Assembly (NCBI GenBank): GCA_034044135.1
Contig: CP139021.1
Coordinates: 5,347,635-5,411,634, forward strand
Length of the DNA stretch: 64,000 nucleotides
Direction: 5' to 3'
Origin: Flammeovirgaceae bacterium SG7u.111
Lineage (GTDB): Bacteria; Bacteroidota; Bacteroidia; Cytophagales; Flammeovirgaceae
Positions 18,084 through 26,617 of the stretch are shown piece after piece; positions within the stretch are counted from its first letter, which is position 1, and the number at the start of each line of letters is the position of its first letter. The notes under the pieces were generated by a model. It ran no database searches. It was given only the letters and a program-made list of their open reading frames with translations, and was not told the DNA's origin. Position numbers and translations under genes: made by a program.

Positions 18084-19073
18084 TTATCCAGCTAAGATCG
18101 ATTCAATAGCATCCAGTTCTTCTTGGTCAAACTGCAAGTTTTTCAATGCGGCTACACTATTGTCTAGCTGCTGCACAGAACTAGCTCCTACAAGGACAGA
18201 CGTAACCCTTGGGTCTTTCAGAATCCAAGCCAGCGCCATTTGTGCCAAAGATTGCCCTCTTTCCAGCGCTATTTCATTCAGTTTTTTCACTTTTCCCAAC
18301 GCCGGAGCTACTTGCTCAGGCTTCAAAAAACTCCATGACTTACTTGCTCTCGAGCCTTCGGGAATTCCATTCAGGTACTTATTGGTCAAAAGCCCTTGAG
18401 CTAGCGGAGAAAAAGGAATGCAACCTATTCCCTCTTGTTCCAAAGTATCGAGTAAGCCATCTTCCACCCACCTTTCGAACATAGAATATTTAGGTTGGTG
18501 AATCAAGCAAGGGGTACCAAGTTCTTTCAAAATTTTTGAGGCTTCGGCTGCCAGTGGCGCCGGATAATTCGAGACGCCAACATACAACGCCTTTCCCTGC
18601 CTCACAGCATGATCGAGAGCCATCATAGTCTCCTCTAGCGGCGTATCAGGGTCTGGGCGATGGTGATAAAAAATATCAACATACTCCAGCTTCATCCTTT
18701 TCAAGCTTTGATCAAGGCTTGCCAACAAGTTTTTGCGACTTCCCCATTCGCCATAAGGTCCTGGCCACATATAATAACCTGCTTTTGTCGAGATGATCAT
18801 TTCATCACGATAAGGCTTTAAATCCTGCTCCATGATCTTACCAAAATTCTCCTCGGCAGATCCTGCAGGCGGACCATAATTATTGGCAAGGTCGAAATGC
18901 GTAATGCCTATATCAAAAGCCCGGCGACACATAGCCCTACCATCCTCAAAGACGTCCACCCCGCCGAAGTTATGCCAAAGCCCCAACGAAACTGCGGGAA
19001 GCCTTAAGCCCCACTTCCCACATTTCCTATAACTCATTTGCTCGTAGCGACTGTCTAATGCTTTGTAATCCAT
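18084..19073 (-). CDS. Aldo/keto reductase, YghZ (L-glyceraldehyde 3-phosphate reductase) type
   Basis: 329 residues, full-length NADPH-dependent TIM-barrel reductase. The start MSYRKCGKWGLRLPAVSLG, the catalytic-site HFDLANNYGPPAGSAEE (Asp and Tyr), the following lysine in ISTKAGY and the histidine in DIFYHHRPDPDTPLEE together match the YghZ/MgrA subgroup, whose E. coli member reduces L-glyceraldehyde 3-phosphate and detoxifies methylglyoxal. Subgroup assignment is by recalled motif, so the exact substrate is moderately certain. Monocistronic, about 290 bases upstream of feoA. Confidence 0.85.
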   Translation of the reverse strand: MDYKALDSRYEQMSYRKCGKWGLRLPAVSLGLWHNFGGVDVFEDGRAMCRRAFDIGITHFDLANNYGPPAGSAEENFGKIMEQDLKPYRDEMIISTKAGYYMWPGPYGEWGSRKNLLASLDQSLKRMKLEYVDIFYHHRPDPDTPLEETMMALDHAVRQGKALYVGVSNYPAPLAAEASKILKELGTPCLIHQPKYSMFERWVEDGLLDTLEQEGIGCIPFSPLAQGLLTNKYLNGIPEGSRASKSWSFLKPEQVAPALGKVKKLNEIALERGQSLAQMALAWILKDPRVTSVLVGASSVQQLDNSVAALKNLQFDQEELDAIESILAG

Positions 19074-19414
19074 TTCTTTACAATAACTTTTTTGATTCTA
19101 TTTATAGTGATATACCTATTAAAACTATACCTGTTTTCTAGTATAATAACTGGCTCGGACAAGTTAGCTATAACCAATATATTTTTGGTGAAAATCAAGA
19201 TCAAAAAATACCCTATTCGAATTTCCCAACTAAATACTGTGAAATCAACACACGATCCTCTTTTTCACTTTGAGCAGCTCAGCTAAAGTTAGCTTACCCA
19301 AGGTATGAAGAGGAAGGCATAGGATTATTCGGGTAATATTTACTACTTGGGGAAGAAACAATCAGCAAGGCCGGCATGTACAACATGCATAAAAACTGGC
19401 AAAAGCGTATAAAC
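19074..19414. other. Intergenic region before the tRNA-Asn pair
   Basis: About 340 bases with no supportable gene. A 64-codon frame (19092-19286) has no family features. The upstream region of the aldo/keto reductase is at its left end. Confidence 0.5.
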
Positions 19415-19450
19415 AAAAAAAGCAAGCCGATTAATTTCGACTTGCTTTTT
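19415..19450 (-). terminator. Terminator of tRNA-Asn copy 1
   Basis: Reading the minus strand, AGCAAG-TCG-AAATTAA-TCGG-CTTGCT hairpin followed by a thymine run (plus-strand adenines at 19414-19420), directly after the tRNA 3' end. Confidence 0.8.
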
Positions 19451-19451
19451 G

Positions 19452-19525
19452 CTCCCCAGCTAGGACTTGAACCTAGGACCCCCTGATTAACAGTCAGGTG
19501 CTCTAACCAGCTGAGCTACTGAGGA
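19452..19525 (-). tRNA. tRNA-Asn (anticodon GTT), copy 1
   Basis: 74-base cloverleaf on the minus strand from 19525 to 19452. The acceptor arm is TCCTCAG/CTGGGGA with a G discriminator, the D arm contains AGCTCAGCTGGTTAGAGC, the anticodon stem is CCTGA/TCAGG around CTGTTAA (anticodon GTT), and the T arm contains GGTTCAAGTCC. No CCA is encoded. Confidence 0.95.
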
Positions 19526-19581
19526 ATAGAGCTATGTGATACAAAATATCAAAGAGCTTTGAAGCTAATTTTAATGTATCT

Positions 19582-19616
19582 AAAAAAGCAAGCCGATTGA
19601 TTTCGACTTGCTTTTT
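19582..19616 (-). terminator. Terminator of tRNA-Asn copy 2
   Basis: Same AGCAAG...CTTGCT hairpin with a thymine tail on the minus strand as the first copy, so each tRNA gene has its own transcript end. Confidence 0.8.
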
Positions 19617-19617
19617 G

Positions 19618-19691
19618 CTCCCCAGCTAGGACTTGAACCTAGGACCCCCTGATTAACAGTCAGGTGCTCTAACCAGCTGAGCTACTGAGGA
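19618..19691 (-). tRNA. tRNA-Asn (anticodon GTT), copy 2
   Basis: Sequence identical to the copy at 19452-19525 across all 74 bases, with the same arms and the GTT anticodon. Confidence 0.95.
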
Positions 19692-20199
19692 ATGCTTCGT
19701 TTGTGGGATGCAAAATTAACAGCACTTTTTATATTTCCCAATACATATCAAAAAAAAATCAATTATTTTTTATTATCACACAAAGTAAAGTGCATAAGTA
19801 TATAATTTATAAATACTAAAGTCCGCTTTACTATCATGAAAAATGGGAAAAGACTGCTTAACCTATTATTGTTTTTTTGTATTTTTGAACGGTTACGCCT
19901 GCAATAGCCTTCATTTTTTAATACGAATGAAGATATATGCTGTTTTGCTTCAACTAGCAATAAAAGTATACCGAAAAATTACTTGTTAAATTTTGTACAT
20001 ATTATGCTATATAGGGAAATATAGTAACTGACCACAAGCCACAGCTGCCCGCTGTGGCTTTTTTTGATTCTTAGGAGAAAGGCGAAAACCTATTTTATAC
20101 TTCTACTGATTTGGATCATTGTAAAACCATTTCACAATTTTTTGCCAAAATCCAGACTAAGCACAGTGCTTAGCGTTATTTTCGAAATGTTCGGAAAAT
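19692..20199. other. Intergenic region with an orphan plus-strand terminator
   Basis: 508 bases, AT-rich, no ORF of note. TATTTTTG at 19880-19887 fits the -7 element TAnnTTTG on the plus strand, and a perfect terminator stands at 20037-20065, although no plus-strand gene lies upstream for more than 4 kb. A small RNA of about 170 bases between them is possible. Confidence 0.4.
20037..20065 (+). terminator. Orphan intrinsic terminator
   Basis: AGCCACAGC (20037-20045), loop TGCCC, GCTGTGGCT (20051-20059), then seven thymines: a textbook plus-strand terminator. The minus-strand reading has no thymine run, so it does not serve the tRNA genes. Confidence 0.85.
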
Positions 20200-21300
20200 A
20201 TGGATTCAACTAAAGTATATCAAGTAGCCTTGGGCTTTTTGCCAGGTGTGGGGAATGTAAATTCGAAACAACTGGTGAGCTACTGCGGGTCAGCGGAAAA
20301 TGTATTTAAGACACCTAGAAAACGGTTGTTGCAAATCCCAGGTGTTGGTGAGAAGTTAGTGGATACGATCTTAAAGAAAAATGTGTTAAATGCTGCCGAA
20401 GAAGAAGTTAAAAGAGCAGAGAGAGCAGGTATAAAGCTACTTTTCTATACTGACAAAAACTATCCAGAACGGATGAAAAGACATATGGACACACCACAAT
20501 TGCTTTATTTTAAGGGAAACTCTAATCTTAATGCTATGAAAGTGGTAAGCGTAGTTGGAACAAGAAATTCTACCAACTATGGGCGGGAAATAGTAGAGCG
20601 GCTAATGGAAGAACTGAAAGCATTTGAAGATATTTTGGTAGTGAGCGGCTTGGCTTATGGGATTGATATCATAGCGCATAGGGAAGCTCTTAAAAACGGA
20701 CTGGCTACGGTTGGGGTGATGGCCAATGGCATAGATAAATTATACCCCAGCCAACATAAAGCTACAGCTCAGCAAATGCTGGAAAATGGTGGACTTTTGA
20801 CGGAAAATAAATTCGGGACTGGACCCGATGCCCCACTTTTCCCCAAGCGGAACAGGGTGATAGCCAGTATGAGCGATGCGGTGATAGTAGTAGAGGCTGC
20901 GGCAAAAGGTGGAGCACTTATCACGGCGAATATTGCCAACTCGTACGGGGTGGATGTTTTTGCCTACCCCGGAAATGTTGGGAACAGCTTTTCGGAGGGC
21001 TGTAATAGCTTGCTCAAAAGAAACCTTGCCAATGTGATAACTGGAGCAGAAGACTTAGTGTATATGCTAAACTGGGACGTAGAAAATACTGCGCCCAAAA
21101 AGACTGAAAAAAGTTTAGATGGCTTGAGCGAGGAAGAAATTGCAGTGATGAAACTTTTGCGAGAAAGTGAGATGCAGATAGACTTGCTGAGCTTTCGATC
21201 TCAGGTTTCCCTCAATAGGCTGGCTTCGGTGCTACTCAAGCTCGAATTTGATGGTTTTGTAAAATCCTTGCCCGGAAAAAAGTTTAAAGCAGTGAGCTAA
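20200..21300 (+). CDS. dprA: DNA-processing protein DprA (Smf)
   Basis: 366 residues. An N-terminal helix-hairpin-helix region (about 1-65, FLPGVGNVNSKQLVSYCG and LLQIPGVGEKLVDTILKK) is followed by the Rossmann-like domain with VSVVGTRNSTNYGRE, VSGLAYGIDIIAHREAL, FPKRNRVIA and GGALITANIANSYG, then a C-terminal winged-helix-like DprA domain. It binds incoming single-stranded DNA and loads RecA during transformation. It is a single gene here, preceded by the orphan terminator; no other competence genes are nearby. Start ATG at 20200. Confidence 0.93.
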   Translation: MDSTKVYQVALGFLPGVGNVNSKQLVSYCGSAENVFKTPRKRLLQIPGVGEKLVDTILKKNVLNAAEEEVKRAERAGIKLLFYTDKNYPERMKRHMDTPQLLYFKGNSNLNAMKVVSVVGTRNSTNYGREIVERLMEELKAFEDILVVSGLAYGIDIIAHREALKNGLATVGVMANGIDKLYPSQHKATAQQMLENGGLLTENKFGTGPDAPLFPKRNRVIASMSDAVIVVEAAAKGGALITANIANSYGVDVFAYPGNVGNSFSEGCNSLLKRNLANVITGAEDLVYMLNWDVENTAPKKTEKSLDGLSEEEIAVMKLLRESEMQIDLLSFRSQVSLNRLASVLLKLEFDGFVKSLPGKKFKAVS

Positions 21301-21693
21301 CAATATACCCTCCAGACTTTATTCTCCTTTTGTTGCAACTTTTTTAGCACAAAAAGACTTTTCTAAATATACATTCTACACAAATTACTTTTTGGATTGT
21401 CGAAAAGCTAAAACTGGCTGTCTAATAGGCACCAATCCAAAACTCATCTACATGTGACTTACGTAGGCATTAAAAACTATCCCATTTTGCACAAAACCCT
21501 ACTTGCAAAAACTACGTCAATGTCCTTTTAATCAACTTTCTATTCAAAATTATATTTTACATCAACCCAATCTGAAAGAATATTCAATCGAATTTGAAAA
21601 TTAAGTTGACCTATTAACTTTTGATAAGATTATAGATTAATAGCTATATCTCAATAAACCTTACATTTATTTTTCAAAAACCGTTAAATCCCT
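21301..21693. other. Intergenic region after dprA
   Basis: 393 bases, AT-rich, no ORF, RNA gene or convincing terminator. The promoter of the downstream gene is probably here, but no TTTG-N20-TAnnTTTG match is visible. Confidence 0.4.
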
Positions 21694-22071
21694 ATGAATA
21701 AAGAAAAACTCTACGATGCTTTTGGTGAACTGCTTTACGCTACATTTAAGGTGGAGGGGGCGATCAGAGGTGAGGTTTTAGTAAAGTTAGAAGAATCTCT
21801 CGCCCACTATAACTGGGGAGCAGCTGCACTTTGGTCGTTCAACTATGAGCAAGACCATAACCGCTCTATTGAAGATGCTTTTGATAAAGCATATTACACT
21901 TTCGAAGAATTTGGTCCTAATGAAGAGTATGCCACTCTTTTCTCTCTACTTGAGAGACTCTCAAACAAAAAGCACTACATAAGCAAAAGAGGCAGAGTGA
22001 TGATAGAAAAATTCAAACGCCGCTTGAATAAAAAATTCTCTGATCGCTATATACTTACTATGGCAGGTTAG
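21694..22071 (+). CDS. Conserved-looking hypothetical protein, 125 aa
   Basis: 125 residues, soluble, helical, rich in aromatic and charged residues (NYEQDHNRSIEDAFDKAYYTFEEFG). There is no signal peptide or membrane segment, and the C-terminus is basic (MIEKFKRRLNKKF). It has good codon use and a bidirectional terminator right after it, so it is likely a real gene. I do not recognise the family. Confidence 0.6.
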   Translation: MNKEKLYDAFGELLYATFKVEGAIRGEVLVKLEESLAHYNWGAAALWSFNYEQDHNRSIEDAFDKAYYTFEEFGPNEEYATLFSLLERLSNKKHYISKRGRVMIEKFKRRLNKKFSDRYILTMAG

Positions 22072-22090
22072 CACACTAAAGCTTCCTTAT

Positions 22091-22131
22091 AAAAACCGCC
22101 CTGTTTGGACAAGCCAAGCAGGGCGGTTTTG
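22091..22131. terminator. Bidirectional terminator
   Basis: AAAACCGCCCTG (22092-22103) pairs with CAGGGCGGTTTT (22119-22130), with inner pairing TTGG/CCAA. A/T runs on both sides let it end transcripts from both the 125-aa gene and the converging M14 gene. Confidence 0.9.
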
Positions 22132-22134
22132 TAT

Positions 22135-23913
22135 TTATAACAGCCTAAATACTGGATAACGCATATGTTCCTTTTCGTAAAAAGGCGAATGCTGATATAT
22201 AAAATTGAGTTGCGCTCTTCGGCTGGCTGCAAACTCGCTATCTTCGCTTTTTTTCTTTTCAAACTCCTCTGCCATTTTTTTGTTGGTCTTGAGCAGCTCA
22301 AAAGCGATGTCTTCAAACACATAAGATGAATATCCTTCTTTTTGCTGCAAAATGGTATCAAAATAATTCCAGTTAAAAAAGGAATCCACACCTTCTGGTT
22401 CTAACGTTTCCACTATGTAGCGGTTGTTGACTTGGTTTACAGGTACTACATAATCCCCCTTGCGGAAAGTGATTGTTTGTTTTTCAGGTCGAAGCTTAAC
22501 GTTGTAGTGCATAAAATGCCCCTCGTAAGGTCTTGGGTAAGATTTATACTCGTCAATAAAATAGCTTTCCACTTCAATGGCCGAATCACTTTCAAGCTGG
22601 TACATTTCTACTTCGTTAAGTTCCAGTTGTCCAATGACATTGTGCCAGCCTTGGGGAATAATGTAAGCCTGTGGAGCTGTAACTTCTACGGCTGTTTTGT
22701 ATGTATCGAAGTACTTTACCTCCTTGGTAAATGGCTTCGATCTATCATAAAACAGCCTCTTTTGCCCCGGTGCAATCTTGCTTTCTATCATACTTCCCTC
22801 ATAGCCTTTGAACTGCAGCATGCGAAAAGCTGAAGTATCGTTTTCCCAACTTACAGGAAATACCTTTTGCTTCGCCACCGCTTCTTTTGTTGCAGCCCTA
22901 AGTGCAATTACTTCTTTTCTATCTCTTGCCAAAACAGTTGCCAAGCCTTTTAATAACTGATAAGTTGCCTCCACTCGCTGAGGATAAGGTTTCAGCATGT
23001 GGGTTTCGCTCATAAAACCTATTGTGTTGAAAAGCGTGACGTAGCCCGAAGAATAGCGAGGCCAGTCGGGAAATTGGGTAAAACCATTGTCAGGGGTACC
23101 GCCGTGTACATTTACATAAGGAGTGATGGTAGATGAATTTTCCTCCATGTAATCAAATAAGTAAGGGACTAGCTTTTCTTCCTGATAGTCTTTAAGCACG
23201 CCGCCAAGCTTTTCCTTTTGGGTGGAAATAAGAGTCAGCGTGTATTGATAGTCCGCCCCATTGCTCACGTGGGTATCTATCATAAAATCGGGGTCTACAT
23301 AATGGAACAGTTGGGCAAATGAGCGAGCATTTTTCGTATCATTTTTAATAAAATCCCTGTTGAGATCATAGTTCCTCGCATTTCCCCTGAACCCGTGCTC
23401 CTTAGGTCCAATCTGGTTGGCTCGGCTGAAGTTACCCCTGTTCAGCGCCCCTCCTATGTTGTAAAATGGAATGATAGCCAAAACCACATTTCCCATTTCT
23501 TCACCCAAAACCTTTCCTTGAGCTACGTCACGCAAGAGCATCATGGAAGCGTCTACCCCATCGGTTTCCCCAGGGTGGATGGCATTATTTATGAGCAAAA
23601 AGGCTTTTTTAGCTTTTTTGAGTTCGCCGATATCGAAGCTTTTGTCCTTGGAAAACAAGACTAAATGCAAAGGTTCTCCTGAGTCGGTCTCGCCCATTTC
23701 CAGCATTTTTATTTCGGCAAAAGCCTCGTCTAATTTTTTATAATATTCGATTCCTTGTTGGTAGGTTACGGTTTCCAGCCCTTTGCTTTTTTCAAAAACC
23801 GTTTCCCAATCAGTTTCACTTGCAGATTGGGGCGATTCGGAAGGTTGGCATTGCACGAGAATAATCATTGCCAAAAGAGGGAAAACCAAGCGGTCTAACC
23901 AGTTGAATTTCAT
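22135..23913 (-). CDS. M14-family metallopeptidase, lipoprotein-like
   Basis: 592 residues from the ATG at 23913; an upstream TTG at 23937 would add eight residues. The N-terminus is basic, then hydrophobic, then ILVQC, a loose lipobox. Zinc site: H113 and E116 in NNAIHPGETDG, H215 in MIDTHVSNG. YDLNRDF (about 182-188) binds substrate, and the candidate catalytic glutamate is E303 in FMSETHML. It differs from the 3.5-kb M14 protein in size and motif spacing, so they are not recent duplicates. Role: extracytoplasmic peptide hydrolysis. Confidence 0.85.
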   Translation of the reverse strand: MKFNWLDRLVFPLLAMIILVQCQPSESPQSASETDWETVFEKSKGLETVTYQQGIEYYKKLDEAFAEIKMLEMGETDSGEPLHLVLFSKDKSFDIGELKKAKKAFLLINNAIHPGETDGVDASMMLLRDVAQGKVLGEEMGNVVLAIIPFYNIGGALNRGNFSRANQIGPKEHGFRGNARNYDLNRDFIKNDTKNARSFAQLFHYVDPDFMIDTHVSNGADYQYTLTLISTQKEKLGGVLKDYQEEKLVPYLFDYMEENSSTITPYVNVHGGTPDNGFTQFPDWPRYSSGYVTLFNTIGFMSETHMLKPYPQRVEATYQLLKGLATVLARDRKEVIALRAATKEAVAKQKVFPVSWENDTSAFRMLQFKGYEGSMIESKIAPGQKRLFYDRSKPFTKEVKYFDTYKTAVEVTAPQAYIIPQGWHNVIGQLELNEVEMYQLESDSAIEVESYFIDEYKSYPRPYEGHFMHYNVKLRPEKQTITFRKGDYVVPVNQVNNRYIVETLEPEGVDSFFNWNYFDTILQQKEGYSSYVFEDIAFELLKTNKKMAEEFEKKKSEDSEFAASRRAQLNFIYQHSPFYEKEHMRYPVFRLL

Positions 23914-24169
23914 AATTAAATTGGAGTTGGGGTTCAATAAATGGTTGTCTGCAGCGAAGATAGAAAGGATAAGGGGAATTGGGAAGTGAGAATTGATAGA
24001 TGGTTTTATATATATGTAGAAATCAGCTTATTTCTACAGAAAAAAGTTTTACCTCACTCAATCTTCTTTTGCCCTCCTCTTTTTCAATTTATCACTCCTT
24101 GTACAAGTCCTACATTATTTCGCTAACTTAGCGACCGTTTTTGTAGAAAATCCAAAACAGGTTTAATAA

Positions 24170-24955
24170 ATGAAACACATGAAAAAAGTTAGTTTTATAT
24201 TTTTTAGCTTTTTGATGGTAATTGCTAGTTTAGCAAATGCTCAAAAGAAACCATCTAAAAAAGAACTTATCAAACAAGTAGCCCAAATGGAGGCACTCAA
24301 TACCGCCTTACAAAACTCGCTCGATTCGATAGCTGCGCTCAAAAATGTATATCTCGATGATGAACAGCATAAAATCAGCTATTCATTTGGTGTTTCTTTG
24401 GCTTCGGGAATGGGCGAGCAAGGCTTGCTCGATTCGCTAGACGTAGATGTGATGTTCAAAGCTTTTGAAGATGTACAAGCTGGATCCCCTAAGATCACCC
24501 CTGCTGATGCCAATGCTGCCTTGGAGCAGTATATGATGAAAGTACAGATGGCAAAAGTAGAAGAGATGAAAGCAGAAGGAACTAAATTTTTAGCTGAAAA
24601 TGCTAAAAAAGAAGGCGTAACTACCCTCCCTAGCGGTTTGCAATACATAATACTGGAAGAAGGCGATGGACCTATGCCCGCAGCCAGCGACAGAGTTACC
24701 ACTCATTATGCAGGAAAATTGATCAACGGTAAAGAATTTGACAGCTCTTACAAAAGAGGCGAGCCAGCTACATTCCCTGTTAACGGCGTGATTTCTGGAT
24801 GGACAGAAGCTTTGCAGCTGATGAAGACTGGTTCAAAATGGCGTTTGTTCATTCCATCGGAATTGGGCTATGGCGAAAGAGGAGCGGGAAGAGATATCCC
24901 TCCTTACTCTGTATTGATCTTTGAAGTAGAATTGATTTCTATAGAAGGAAAATAA
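24170..24955 (+). CDS. FKBP-type peptidyl-prolyl isomerase, secreted
   Basis: 261 residues with a signal peptide (cut after about residue 24, ASLANA). An N-terminal dimerisation region (about 30-150) like that of FkpA/Mip is followed by a full FKBP domain (about 155-261): LPSGLQYIILEEGDGP, VTTHYAGKLINGKEFDSSY, FPVNGVISGWTEALQLMK, IPSELGYGERGAG and PPYSVLIFEVELISI. It folds proteins in the periplasm or at the outer membrane. Single gene with a strong terminator. Confidence 0.92.
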   Translation: MKHMKKVSFIFFSFLMVIASLANAQKKPSKKELIKQVAQMEALNTALQNSLDSIAALKNVYLDDEQHKISYSFGVSLASGMGEQGLLDSLDVDVMFKAFEDVQAGSPKITPADANAALEQYMMKVQMAKVEEMKAEGTKFLAENAKKEGVTTLPSGLQYIILEEGDGPMPAASDRVTTHYAGKLINGKEFDSSYKRGEPATFPVNGVISGWTEALQLMKTGSKWRLFIPSELGYGERGAGRDIPPYSVLIFEVELISIEGK

Positions 24956-24972
24956 ACAGATAATATTTCCCT

Positions 24973-25008
24973 AAAAGCCCACTGGGATATATTCTAGTGG
25001 GCTTTTTT
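24973..25008 (+). terminator. Terminator of the FKBP gene
   Basis: AAAAGCCCACT (24973-24983) pairs with AGTGGGCTTTT (24996-25006), followed by thymines. Confidence 0.9.
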
Positions 25009-25031
25009 GTTATCCAATTTCATCCAAACCT

Positions 25032-26162
25032 ATGGTTCAAACAATCGAATGGCTGGGTTATTTTATCATCCTTATCCATACAGGGTACTGGTTACTGGTC
25101 AGCTCGTTTATCTATTTTTGGTACAAAATCCCATCTTTTCAGAATACAGGAGAAGGGAATCCTATCTATTTTTCCGTGGTTATCCCCGTTAGGGACGAGG
25201 CAAAAAACATCCTAAAATTACTAGCCGACCTCCAAGTCCAAACTCACCTCAGTTTTGAGGTGATCATCATCGACGACCGATCAGAAGACGATACATTCTC
25301 CCTAGTCTCAAGTTTTATTTCCAAAGCACATTTCCCACTCCGCATAGAAACCAACCAGCTCCGCTTCCCTTCTCCTAAAAAATCTGCAATTGTTCAGGGA
25401 ATTGAATTAGCCAAGGGCCAATTTATTGTTACAACCGATGGGGACTGCCGAGTTCAGGAAAGTTGGCTTGCCCACCTCAGTGAGTTTATCCAACAAAAAC
25501 AGGCAAAACTTGTGAGTGGAGGGGTGGTTTTTGAAAGCAACCATCTCTTTGGAAAAATGCAAACAGTGGAAATGATGAGCCTGATAGGAGCTGGAGCAGC
25601 TAGCCTTGCGGCAGGAAGCCCAAGCATGTGCAACGGGGCAAACTTGGCTTTTGAAAAAAAGACTTTTTTCGAAGTGGGCGGCTATGCTGGCAACGAACAC
25701 CTTGCCAGTGGGGACGATGAATTTTTGCTCCATAAAATCCACAAAAAACACCCCTACAACGTATTTTTCTTGAAAGACAAAGCTTCTGCCGTGAGTACCG
25801 CTCCCCTCAAAAGCCTTCAGGATTTTTTCCATCAACGCAAACGCTGGGCGGGAAAATGGTCACATTACACATCCCTTGCCCCAAAACTCCTCGCCATTTT
25901 TATTTTTACTTACCACTTTAGTTTCATCTTTCTTTTGGCAGCTCCCTTTTTTGGACTTTTATCATGGAATTTTAGCCTTTCGCTTATAGCGATAAAATTG
26001 GTGTTGGAATTTATTTACCTTGGCAGCCTATTACTTTTTTATGGCAAACAAAAACTCTCTCACTTGATATTCCCCTTGGGCATGATCTATTCCTTCTATG
26101 CCGTAATTGTCGGGATAAGTAGTAATTTTGGTGGTTATACTTGGAAAAAAAGGCGTTTTTAG
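25032..26162 (+). CDS. Membrane glycosyltransferase, GT2 family
   Basis: 376 residues. One N-terminal membrane segment (about 8-30), then a GT2 domain: FSVVIPVRDEAKNI, IIIDDRSEDDT (nucleotide-sugar Asp), TTDGDCRVQ (metal-binding DxD equivalent), GDDEFLLHKI and the FHQRKRWAGKW acceptor/catalytic motif, then three C-terminal membrane segments. The layout matches processive or lipid-linked GT2 enzymes such as those making hopanoid, carotenoid or exopolysaccharide sugars. The product cannot be named. The small gene at 26203 follows within 45 bases. Confidence 0.85.
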   Translation: MVQTIEWLGYFIILIHTGYWLLVSSFIYFWYKIPSFQNTGEGNPIYFSVVIPVRDEAKNILKLLADLQVQTHLSFEVIIIDDRSEDDTFSLVSSFISKAHFPLRIETNQLRFPSPKKSAIVQGIELAKGQFIVTTDGDCRVQESWLAHLSEFIQQKQAKLVSGGVVFESNHLFGKMQTVEMMSLIGAGAASLAAGSPSMCNGANLAFEKKTFFEVGGYAGNEHLASGDDEFLLHKIHKKHPYNVFFLKDKASAVSTAPLKSLQDFFHQRKRWAGKWSHYTSLAPKLLAIFIFTYHFSFIFLLAAPFFGLLSWNFSLSLIAIKLVLEFIYLGSLLLFYGKQKLSHLIFPLGMIYSFYAVIVGISSNFGGYTWKKRRF

Positions 26163-26202
26163 CCTATTTCAACTAAATTTTGAAAAACAAAAGGCAATAG
26201 AA

Positions 26203-26457
26203 ATGTCTGATATTGAATTTGATGTACTGGACGAACTTTATTTCGTCACTCCTTTTGAGAAACTGCTGGAAGAATTGACTGTAAAAGATGAAGAATTGAA
26301 AACATGCCTACTGGGTTTGTTGGAAAAAAAGTGGGTAAAATGTTTTAAATCAATGGATGAAGAAGCTCCAGAACATAAGCTAGATTTTGATAATAAATAT
26401 AAAACCTATGCCTATTTGGCCACCAAAGAGGGCCTCCTCGCACATAACAGGCTGTGA
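26203..26457 (+). CDS. Small hypothetical protein, 84 aa
   Basis: 84 residues from the ATG at 26203; the frame is open further upstream to 26128 but overlaps the glycosyltransferase gene. It is acidic and helical, beginning MSDIEFDVLDELYFVTPFEKLL, of a size and pattern that could be a winged-helix-like adaptor (the tail LATKEGLLAHNRL is typical of such folds). No family is recognised. It may be co-transcribed with the glycosyltransferase. Confidence 0.55.
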   Translation: MSDIEFDVLDELYFVTPFEKLLEELTVKDEELKTCLLGLLEKKWVKCFKSMDEEAPEHKLDFDNKYKTYAYLATKEGLLAHNRL

Positions 26458-26617
26458 TCCTATTTTTTATAAGAATAAAACAACATTGCAGGCGTTTACT
26501 AGGAGCAAAAGCAATTAGTACTTTTTTAATTGCTCGAACAACTTCCAAAACAGGTACTTTCTGGAAGTTAAAGTAACAAGAAAGCAGTTCCGATCATCTA
26601 TACTTTATATAGAATTA

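Larger units (their letters stand above)
19417..19691 (-). repeat. Tandem 166-bp duplication of tRNA-Asn with its terminator
   Basis: The block from the hairpin through the tRNA (19417-19525) is repeated at 19583-19691, offset exactly 166 bases. The two tRNA sequences are identical, and the terminator hairpins differ by one loop base (TTAATTT versus TTGATTT). The 55-base spacer between copies is not part of the repeat. Confidence 0.85.

Noticed and set aside
19092-19286. 64-aa frame between aldo/keto reductase and tRNAs
   Set aside because: Low complexity, no homology pattern, AT-rich intergenic sequence.
19692-20065. 6S RNA or tmRNA in front of dprA
   Set aside because: No sign of the long double-stranded 6S shape or of the tRNA-like ends of tmRNA; only a terminator and a weak -7 site support transcription.
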